A DNA stretch of 19,970 nt from an uncultured Duganella sp. (GTDB taxonomy: Bacteria; Pseudomonadota; Gammaproteobacteria; Burkholderiales; Burkholderiaceae): positions 1 through 19,970 of the forward strand of contig CAMLSG010000086.1 in the NCBI GenBank assembly GCA_946482635.1. Reading direction: 5' to 3'. A program made the position numbers and the translations under genes. Positions within the stretch are counted from its first letter, which is position 1, and each line of letters begins with the position of its first letter. Under the pieces are notes generated by a model. It saw nothing but the letters and a program-made list of their open reading frames with translations, was not told where the DNA came from and searched no databases. Shown here piece after piece: positions 15,151 to 19,970 of the stretch.

Positions 15151-16107
15151 ATGGCAGTTTTTACCCCGGTCTCACTGGAAGATGTCGGCCATTGGATCAA
15201 GCAATTCCCCCTTGGCAAAGCCCTCGCGCTGAAAGGCATCGCGTCCGGCATCGAGAACAGCAATTTTTTCCTGACAACCGAGCGCGGCGAGTTCGTGCTC
15301 ACGATTTTTGAAAACCTGACCTTCGAACAGCTGCCGTTCTACCTGCAGCTGATGCGCCACCTGGCTGAACACGGTGTACTGGTGCCGGCGCCCGTCCCCA
15401 ACGACCAGGGCGAGCTGTGCGTGCCGCTGCACGGCAAGCCGGCCGCCGTCGTCTCCAAGCTGGAAGGCAAGCCGCAAATGGCGCCGCAACCGGTGCACTG
15501 CGCCGCCGTCGGCGCCATGCTGGCGCGCATGCACCTGGCCGGCCAGGACTTCGCGCTGCAGCAACCCAACCTGCGCGGCCTGCCGTGGTGGCGCGAAGCC
15601 ACCGCCGCCGTGCTGCCGCACCTGGCGCTGGAACAGGCCCACCTGCTGCACGACGAAATGAAGTTCCAGGAAGCCCTGCACGCTTCCGCCGACTATCACG
15701 CGCTGCAGCGCGGCCCGGTGCACGCCGACCTGTTCCGCGACAACGTGATGTTCGACGGTGAGCGCCTTACCGGCTTCTTCGACTTCTATTTCGCCGGCTG
15801 CGACAGCTGGCTGTTCGACGTGGCCGTCACCATCAACGACTGGTGCATCGACCTCGCCACCGGCGCTTTGGACGAAGCACGCGTGCGTGCCATGCTGGAT
15901 GCCTATCACGCCGTGCGGCCGTTCACGGCCATCGAACATTCGCTGTGGCCAGCCCTGCTGCGCGCAGGCGCGCTGCGTTTCTGGATATCGCGCCTGTACG
16001 ATTTTTATTTGCCGCGCGCCGCCGAAATGCTGACGCCGCACGACCCTACCCACTTTGAGCGCATCCTGCGCACACGCATTGCCGTTCCGGCACCGGAGTT
16101 GTATTAA
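15151..16107 (+). CDS. thrB: Homoserine kinase type II (APH fold)
   Basis: Phosphorylates L-homoserine in threonine synthesis. The 318-residue protein is of the aminoglycoside-phosphotransferase-like type used by many betaproteobacteria, not the GHMP type of E. coli. It has the N-terminal nucleotide-binding part [17 protein letters not shown], the catalytic loop [11 protein letters not shown] (His191 onward) and the metal-binding DFYFAG at 211. The N-terminus [19 protein letters not shown] is typical of ThrB. The stop (TAA) abuts the ATG of the next gene, so they are coupled. Confidence 0.95.
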   Translation: MAVFTPVSLEDVGHWIKQFPLGKALALKGIASGIENSNFFLTTERGEFVLTIFENLTFEQLPFYLQLMRHLAEHGVLVPAPVPNDQGELCVPLHGKPAAVVSKLEGKPQMAPQPVHCAAVGAMLARMHLAGQDFALQQPNLRGLPWWREATAAVLPHLALEQAHLLHDEMKFQEALHASADYHALQRGPVHADLFRDNVMFDGERLTGFFDFYFAGCDSWLFDVAVTINDWCIDLATGALDEARVRAMLDAYHAVRPFTAIEHSLWPALLRAGALRFWISRLYDFYLPRAAEMLTPHDPTHFERILRTRIAVPAPELY

Positions 16108-16899
16108 ATGAGTAACATTCCCGCCAGCGCAGGCATCGCCTGGATCCGCGAAGGCTTCGCCATCTTCCGCAAACAGCCCGGCGGGCTGATGCTGTTGATG
16201 CTGGCCTACTTGCTGGCAGGAGTGGTGCTGGGGATCATTCCCTTCCTGGGTCAGTGGCTGCCGATGATCCTGGCGCCGGTTTTCACTGCAGTATTCGTTC
16301 AGGCTTGCGCCGCGGCCGACCGCAAGCAAACCCTGACGCCGGACATGCTGCGCCCGATCTTCCAGAAGCCAAACTTCCCACGCCTGGCCGGCCTGGGAGC
16401 GCTGTTCGTGCTGGTGCTTGCCGGGCTGGCCATGCTGTTTGCCGCCGTCGTTGGCATGGACACCATGCGCCAGCTGGCGGAGCAGCAAGTGCAGCCGGAT
16501 GCGGCGGCAGCGGCTGCCGCTGCCAACGGCAACTTCGGCTGGGCCATGCTCGTGATCTTCCTGCTGTCGCTGCCGCTCAGCATGGCGATGCTGTTTGCAG
16601 CACCGCTGATCTTCTGGCAGCAGATGCGGGTCGGCAAAGCACTGTTCTACAGTTTCTTCGCCGTGTGGCGCACGCTGCGCGCCTTCCTGCTGTACTTCCT
16701 GTGCTGGGTCGCGATTGTGATGTTGCTGACCAATGTAGTCCTGCTCCTGCTCGGTAAAACACTGCTGGGCATGGCCGTGCTGCAATCGGCGCTGATGATT
16801 ATCGTGATGGTGATCCAATGCTCGGTGTATGCGGCATACAAGGCCATCTTCGGCGAGCCGGAACTGCCGGGCGCAGGCCCAAACCAACCAGCGGCATAG
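16108..16899 (+). CDS. BPSS1780-family integral membrane protein
   Basis: 263 residues with about six hydrophobic segments (for example LMLLMLAYLLAGVVLGIIPF, LFVLVLAGLAMLFAAVVG, AFLLYFLCWVAIVMLLTNVV). The opening IPASAGIAWIREGFAIFRKQ is typical of the BPSS1780 membrane-protein family found next to thrB in Burkholderiales. An Ala-rich loop (about 128-137) separates the two halves. Molecular role unknown. Begins at the base after the thrB stop, so it is likely co-translated. Confidence 0.88.
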   Translation: MSNIPASAGIAWIREGFAIFRKQPGGLMLLMLAYLLAGVVLGIIPFLGQWLPMILAPVFTAVFVQACAAADRKQTLTPDMLRPIFQKPNFPRLAGLGALFVLVLAGLAMLFAAVVGMDTMRQLAEQQVQPDAAAAAAAANGNFGWAMLVIFLLSLPLSMAMLFAAPLIFWQQMRVGKALFYSFFAVWRTLRAFLLYFLCWVAIVMLLTNVVLLLLGKTLLGMAVLQSALMIIVMVIQCSVYAAYKAIFGEPELPGAGPNQPAA

Positions 16900-16947
16900 C
16901 CTTCCGCAGGGTCGGCGGCCTGTCGCGTATCTCGAACGGGGAACACA

Positions 16948-17505
16948 ATGGGACTTCTGACCTTCAGCCTCAACCTCACCCTCGATGGCTGTGTCGACCA
17001 CCAGGAAGGCATCGCCGACGATGAGACCCACTCCTTCTTCACTCACCTTATGGACGAGGCCGGAGCGATGCTCTGGGGCCGTGTCACCTACGAGATGATG
17101 GAAGGGTACTGGCCCAAGGTCGCTTGCGGCGAGGTGGAGGCGCCGCCAGCGATGCGCGAGTGGGCGGTCAAGCTGGAGGCCAAACCGAAGTATGTCGTGT
17201 CTTCGACCCGAAGCGACTTCCCGTGGACTAATAGCCACCACATCGCCGGCGAGCTGCGCTCGGGCATACAAGAACTCAAGGACTCGACCCCGGACGGTAT
17301 TCTCCTCGGCAGCGGCAAGCTCGCGACTGAACTGGACCGGCTCGACCTGATTGACGAGTACAAATTTCTCGTCCATCCGAGGCTCGCAGGTCACGGTCCT
17401 ACTTTGTACGAGAGCGGCCTGCCCAGCACACGACAGCTCAACTTGATTTCGGCGAATCCTCTCCGCAACGGTGCGATCGCTTTGCATTACCGGCGCAAGC
17501 GCTGA
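16948..17505 (+). CDS. Dihydrofolate reductase family protein (RibD C-terminal-like)
   Basis: 185 residues, predicted NADPH-dependent reductase of the RibD_C/DHFR fold. Signature stretches: FSLNLTLDGCVDHQEGI at the N-terminus, AMLWGRVTYEMMEGYWP near residue 45, KYVVSSTRSDF, GILLGSGKLATELDRLDLID and EYKFLVHPRLAGHGPTLYE. In this large family the substrate is rarely known; true folate reduction or trimethoprim resistance is not implied. A GGGGAACACA ribosome site precedes the ATG. It marks the start of the accessory part of the window: the following 2.3 kb is lower in GC. Confidence 0.9.
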   Translation: MGLLTFSLNLTLDGCVDHQEGIADDETHSFFTHLMDEAGAMLWGRVTYEMMEGYWPKVACGEVEAPPAMREWAVKLEAKPKYVVSSTRSDFPWTNSHHIAGELRSGIQELKDSTPDGILLGSGKLATELDRLDLIDEYKFLVHPRLAGHGPTLYESGLPSTRQLNLISANPLRNGAIALHYRRKR

Positions 17506-17602
17506 CCTGGAGCCAGATCGTTCGGCGCGTTATGGTCACCGGGCGGATACTCGTGGCGGGAACAGGGAGGACGCAGGTCGCGGTATGTTTTTCGCCCTCC
17601 CC

Positions 17603-17780
17603 GTCTAATTTGGTCGAAACCAGGCGAGTTTGGTCTAACAGAGTCCAGAATTTCGTTCGCGCCGCAATTCGTAGACCGAATTCGACTCCGCCAAGAAACA
17701 TGTAGACCGTTTTAGACCATTGGTTCCCGCCGCTTAGACCATAGTAGACCCCTGCGGGAAACGTTTAGACTGGCGTAGAC
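17603..17780. repeat. Left TAGAC array: helically phased doublets
   Basis: Pentamer TAGAC (often TTTAGACC/T) occurs at 17672, 17703, 17713, 17735, 17745, 17766 and 17776, and as GTCTA at 17603 and 17633. One-mismatch copies fill the pattern: TCGAC at 17682, GTCGA at 17613, GTCCA at 17643. The result is pairs 10 bp apart recurring every 30-32 bp: 17603/17613 and 17633/17643 inverted, then 17672/17682, 17703/17713, 17735/17745 and 17766/17776 direct. The last two doublets overlap the 3' end and stop codon of the 17734-18213 gene. All spacings are near multiples of a helical turn, which suggests protein binding on one face of the DNA. Confidence 0.85.
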
Positions 17781-18213
17781 GCAGTTCGTCGGCACGGCCT
17801 CTGCAGCTCGCTGCGCGAATCCAAAACTCGTCGCCTGGATAGCGCACCCAAACGAAGCGCCAGGCATTGCGACCTTTCGCATGACGATTGGCGAACTGCG
17901 ATGGCGTCAAGAAAGTGCCGTCATCGGAAACGATGTGGTCGCCAACCACTTTGGCAAATTCGATGACGCCGCTGTGGCTGGCGCGCAAGCTGGTCCCGTC
18001 GGGCAGGAAGAGATTCTTCCATTGGTAGCCGCGCATTGCATGGCCGTTCTTGCGCAGCGAGAGCCGTTCCATTTCAACGGCCAGCCAGCGATGCACCAGC
18101 TCCGTCACAAAGGCGTCGGGTTTGACGCCGGGACGGGCATCCATCAGGAAAAACTCCAGTTCAAGATAGTCGGCGACGGGTAGATACACCGGCTGCTTCG
18201 GTTCGTATTCCAT
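17734..18213 (-). CDS. Hypothetical protein, possible RAMA/DUF4357-like DNA-binding module
   Basis: 159 residues, soluble, no signal peptide. The N-terminal part (VADYLELEFFLMDARPGVKP, then DAFVTELVHRWLAVEMERL) looks helical. The C-terminal half (FLPDGTSLRASHSGV, VVGDHIVSDDGTFLTPSQFA, GRNAWRFVWVRYPGDEFWI) has the DGT...G.(L/F).(S/T)PS.(F/A)A...G..N.W..(W/V) pattern of small beta-rich modules such as RAMA or DUF4357 found with restriction-modification and nucleic-acid-binding proteins. That match is by eye and unproven. The ATG at 18213 has AGGGGGAT upstream. The gene is flanked on both sides by phased TAGAC arrays, and its stop codon lies inside one, so it is the natural candidate to bind them. 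Confidence 0.72.
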   Translation of the reverse strand: MEYEPKQPVYLPVADYLELEFFLMDARPGVKPDAFVTELVHRWLAVEMERLSLRKNGHAMRGYQWKNLFLPDGTSLRASHSGVIEFAKVVGDHIVSDDGTFLTPSQFANRHAKGRNAWRFVWVRYPGDEFWIRAASCRGRADELRLRQSKRFPQGSTMV

Positions 18214-18252
18214 GATCCAATCCCCCTTCGAAAATGGTCTAAAGATTGGATC
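18214..18252. promoter_or_regulatory. 9-bp inverted repeat over the leader of the 17734-18213 gene
   Basis: GATCCAATC (18214-18222) and GATTGGATC (18244-18252) are perfect reverse complements separated by 21 bp and end at the base before the start codon. On the minus strand the second arm overlaps the end of the AGGGGGAT ribosome site, and the loop contains a TTTAGACC copy (GTCTA at 18237-18241). A leader hairpin here could mask the ribosome site, or the dyad could be an operator; both are inference. Confidence 0.6.
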
Positions 18253-18404
18253 GCGGAACGGAAATATAGTTCCGTTTAGACTTTGACTCCTTTTCGCTAG
18301 ACTGATTTAGACATTCGCCCTTAATTCTTGGACTGTTCTAGACTGTGGCACGCGTCGTTCAGACCCGTTTAGACTGAAATTGCGAAGATTAGATTGAATT
18401 AGAC
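18237..18404. repeat. Right TAGAC array: helically phased doublets
   Basis: TAGAC occurs at 18277, 18298, 18308, 18339, 18370 and 18400, with GTCTA at 18237. Degenerate copies complete the doublets: TAGTT 18267, TGGAC 18329, CAGAC 18360, TAGAT 18390. Doublets are therefore 18267/18277, 18298/18308, 18329/18339, 18360/18370 and 18390/18400: 10 bp within and 30-31 bp between. The sequences between the pentamers are not conserved, so this is an array of sites rather than a recent tandem duplication. It covers the upstream region of the 17734-18213 gene. Confidence 0.85.
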
Positions 18405-18467
18405 AGGGGTAGGAATTTTTCCCCATAGGGGGTATATGTCTGCCATCGCGAAACGTGGATCAAGCCG

Positions 18468-18692
18468 CTATTCTTTTGAAAATTTCTGGCCGCGCCCTGG
18501 CCGAGAGCTGATCCACATGACGCCGTTCAAGAGGGCAAAAGATGCGACCACCCATCCGAAAGGTTCAACAAACACCATTTCAAGTGTCATACAGCCAGCA
18601 ACCATGTACGGAATCACCGCGAGCAACTGTACGCCAACCCATATGGCTTTGTGCTTTGGCCGCGCCGGAAAGACTTGATAAGCCCTCTTCAT
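18468..18692 (-). CDS. Small membrane protein, two predicted helices
   Basis: 74 residues. Two hydrophobic segments (IWVGVQLLAVIPYMVAGCM near 17-35 and EPFGWVVASFALLNGVMWIS near 43-62), with basic residues at the N-terminus (KRAYQVFPARPKHK) and at the C-terminus (RPGRGQKFSKE), which suggests both ends in the cytoplasm. No family recognised. No strong ribosome site before the ATG. It follows the 18705-19052 gene on the same strand after only 12 bp, so the two may be co-transcribed. Confidence 0.6.
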   Translation of the reverse strand: MKRAYQVFPARPKHKAIWVGVQLLAVIPYMVAGCMTLEMVFVEPFGWVVASFALLNGVMWISSRPGRGQKFSKE

Positions 18693-18704
18693 TCGACTGT
18701 TTGA

Positions 18705-19052
18705 TCAGCGATGGAATTCGTGAATGACGTCAATCGTACCAACGATGTTGTCATTGAGTTCCTCCAGTTCTTCCGCAGGAATCCACCATTCGGTGTGATT
18801 GCCGCCGCCGACCTTTTGAATAGGGTACCGGCTCATGAACTCTGCCTTCACTTCAAAACGCGTAACGAATCCGGCGCCGCATTCCGGCACATTCCATTCT
18901 CTGGAAATCTGAACGGCATAGTCTTCGTTCGTGACAGGATAGAAGATGGGCTGCTCCGGAAGCCTGGGTGGCCACCGCTTATAGTTCGAAGCTTCTACAA
19001 GTTCGAGCTCCTTCGGACCAGTGGGACGATAAAGCGTAATTGTCTTTTCCAT
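18705..19052 (-). CDS. Protein of the group annotated ADP-ribosylation/crystallin J1
   Basis: 115 residues, soluble. Opening ITLYRPTGPKELELVEASNY, then KRWPPRLPEQPIFYPVTNED, YAVQISREWNVP, GAGFVTRFEVKAEF and EWWIPAEELEELNDNIVG. This pattern is found in small proteins commonly annotated ADP-ribosylation/crystallin J1, a name with little biochemical support; several relatives sit in toxin/immunity settings. Start chosen at ATG 19052, giving the family's typical N-terminus; the frame is open to 19250 but the extra residues look non-coding. No clear ribosome site. Confidence 0.75.
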   Translation of the reverse strand: MEKTITLYRPTGPKELELVEASNYKRWPPRLPEQPIFYPVTNEDYAVQISREWNVPECGAGFVTRFEVKAEFMSRYPIQKVGGGNHTEWWIPAEELEELNDNIVGTIDVIHEFHR

Positions 19053-19292
19053 GGGCGTTGAACGATAAAAAAATCTACCAAAACTTCCAACAGGGCGTTC
19101 CAACGCCCGGGGCGGCTTGTTGAAGCTTGGGAGCAGGATCGCCGCCTTTGCTTTGGATTTCGCGCTGGAAAGCCAGCCATGCCAAACTGTCTTTTCTACG
19201 ATTTGGGCAATTGTATTGACTGCCAGGTGAGGCTCGCACCAAGCCGGCACAGACCCGGCCCCACGCTAGCGGGGCATCATAGGTCTGGCACT
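19053..19292. other. Intergenic stretch with small hairpin
   Basis: No convincing gene. It holds a perfect 7-bp hairpin GGGCGTT-CC-AACGCCC (19092-19107) and a GC-rich dyad (CCCCACGCTAGCGGGG, near 19260-19274, with one bulged A). On the minus strand a T-run lies about 17 bases past the first hairpin, too far for a standard intrinsic terminator. A 75-codon minus-strand frame (19302-19075) overlaps most of the stretch and has no recognisable family. Confidence 0.4.
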
Positions 19293-19775
19293 TCAGCTGC
19301 ATTTGGAGAAAGCCCTGCGCAGTACCTCACCAACAGTAGCATCTGAGCCTATGAGGGTTTTGACAGCCACATCCGATAATGCGTGAAAGCCTTTTGATTC
19401 GCCCACCGCGCCGCTATTGCGCGTAGGAGTAAACGTCAAGTATTGATCATCCCACGTAACCTGGACCAACGCGGCATTTAACTGAGAAGTCCGTTCGCTT
19501 TTAACTCCAGCGGCGGCTAAGCGCGGAGCCGCCATAGACTTCCAATCGACAGGATGGGGCATTGGAGATTTCGAAAGGGCCAGAGCTTTCATCAAAATGC
19601 TCCCCAGGTCATCATTGTTGACGTCTAGCGGCAAGGCGATGAAGGGCTCTGAAGAAACCACCAATCCCGCAGTGGTCCTCTTGTCGGGCGAAACGATCCA
19701 TCGGTCCTTGAAACGATAAACGGAAGCTGCTGAAACACTAGCATTTGAATTCATGGCATCCAACACGGACCGCAC
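19293..19775 (-). CDS. CdiI-like contact-dependent inhibition immunity protein (DUF1436)
   Basis: 160 residues from GTG 19775 (GGGGAT just upstream); ATG at 19754 is an alternative. The central part, VYRFKDRWIVSPDKRTTAGL, VVSSEPFIALPL, DLGSILMKALALSKSPMPHP and AAAGVKSERTSQ, resembles DUF1436/CdiI immunity proteins, which block the toxin tail of a CdiA adhesin (RT..G....EP, LG..I..AL..S....P.P, GVKS). This is by eye. No toxin or cdiA/cdiB is in the window, so it would be an orphan or array-type immunity gene. The frame stays open upstream to a TAA at 19851-19853 and reads like protein there; see the frameshift finding. Confidence 0.65.
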   Translation of the reverse strand: MRSVLDAMNSNASVSAASVYRFKDRWIVSPDKRTTAGLVVSSEPFIALPLDVNNDDLGSILMKALALSKSPMPHPVDWKSMAAPRLAAAGVKSERTSQLNAALVQVTWDDQYLTFTPTRNSGAVGESKGFHALSDVAVKTLIGSDATVGEVLRRAFSKCS

Positions 19776-19862
19776 GATCCCCGAAACATCGGCCGGCTTC
19801 GAAATCGAGCTACGCCCGATCCACGGTGAGCCCGATGAAATATTGACTTTTTAATAAACCTC

Positions 19863-19891
19863 ATTATGACGCCTCAGACCACATTGATCAA
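19863..19891 (-). promoter_or_regulatory. Candidate promoter of the CdiI-like gene
   Basis: On the minus strand TTGATC (19886-19891) and CATAAT (19863-19868) are spaced by 17 bp, 4/6 and 5/6 matches to sigma-70 hexamers. If used, transcription would start inside the region after ATG 19864, favouring GTG 19775 as the start of the immunity gene. Confidence 0.35.
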
Positions 19892-19956
19892 CTCTCCACT
19901 GCAGCAATCGGCTCCTGGCCACGCCCGTTCATCCGGCCTCCCAAGCCCGCCGCCGG

Positions 19957-19962
19957 TATAAT
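19957..19962 (+). promoter_or_regulatory. TATAAT at the window edge
   Basis: An exact -10 hexamer close to the right edge in GC-rich DNA (CCGGTATAATGGCGGG), suggesting a plus-strand transcription unit starting beyond the window. No clear -35 is visible. Confidence 0.35.
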
Positions 19963-19970
19963 GGCGGGAT

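Noticed and set aside
15172..17487. 771-codon minus-strand frame opposite thrB, the BPSS1780-family gene and the reductase
   Set aside because: It spans three recognisable plus-strand genes and shows no domain; a codon-bias shadow.
17603..18404. CRISPR array interpretation of the TAGAC repeats
   Set aside because: The repeated unit is only 5-8 bp, with about 10-bp and 20-bp spacers and degenerate copies; no 24-37 bp repeat and no cas genes.
18421..18431. CCCC-ATA-GGGG hairpin as a terminator
   Set aside because: Only a 4-bp stem; the T-run precedes it on the plus strand and A residues follow on the minus strand, so neither orientation fits an intrinsic terminator.
19210..19290. Integron attC-like structure in the GC-rich dyad region
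   Set aside because: The required core sites (GTTRRRY and its partner RYYYAAC) are not present and no integrase is visible.

Overview
The window reads as a chromosomal piece of a GC-rich betaproteobacterium, most likely an Oxalobacteraceae member close to Massilia, Duganella or Janthinobacterium. This is inferred from gene order (xseB-ispA-dxs; polA divergent from a DUF2782 gene, a type II thrB and a BPSS1780-family membrane gene), codon use and the protein families. No database search could be run.

Layout. Positions 1-1966 (minus strand) hold the isoprenoid/exonuclease VII cluster xseB, ispA and the 5' part of dxs. A gap of about 400 bp between ispA and dxs carries a strong LexA-type SOS box. 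Positions 2228-5106 (plus) form a tight run of a Rieske oxygenase, an EamA/DMT exporter and the sulfurtransferase sseA. The run ends in a compound inverted-repeat element at 5124-5223. Positions 5232-6035 (minus) encode a glycine-rich-domain-like protein with a Cys/Ser/Gly tail, and a 61-residue orphan gene follows on the plus strand. Positions 6377-9962 (minus) form a four-gene operon: a TagH C-terminal domain without its FHA part, a PP2C phosphatase, a Ser/Thr kinase with a PEGA domain, and a TssQ-like lipoprotein. This looks like a type VI secretion phospho-regulatory module without the secretion machine in view.

Positions 10017-11745 (minus) carry a ZIP metal transporter that seems to start at ATA and a Tat-exported dienelactone-hydrolase-like enzyme. 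Next comes a perfect 32-bp palindrome, then polA (11828-14581). On the plus strand, 14691-16899 is DUF2782, thrB and a BPSS1780-family gene.

From about 16.9 kb the character changes to accessory DNA: a RibD/DHFR-like reductase, a 159-residue putative DNA-binding protein, a small two-helix membrane protein, a protein of the group usually annotated ADP-ribosylation/crystallin J1, and a CdiI-like (DUF1436) immunity protein with no toxin beside it.

The most striking signal is around the 159-residue gene. Both flanks carry arrays of TAGAC pentamers arranged as doublets 10 bp apart that recur every 30-32 bp, so all copies fall on one face of the helix. The gene also has a 9-bp inverted repeat abutting its start codon with another TAGACC in the loop. 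This looks like an undescribed self-contained DNA-binding locus (autoregulatory, partition-like or nucleoprotein-forming), and it is the best candidate here for a new system.
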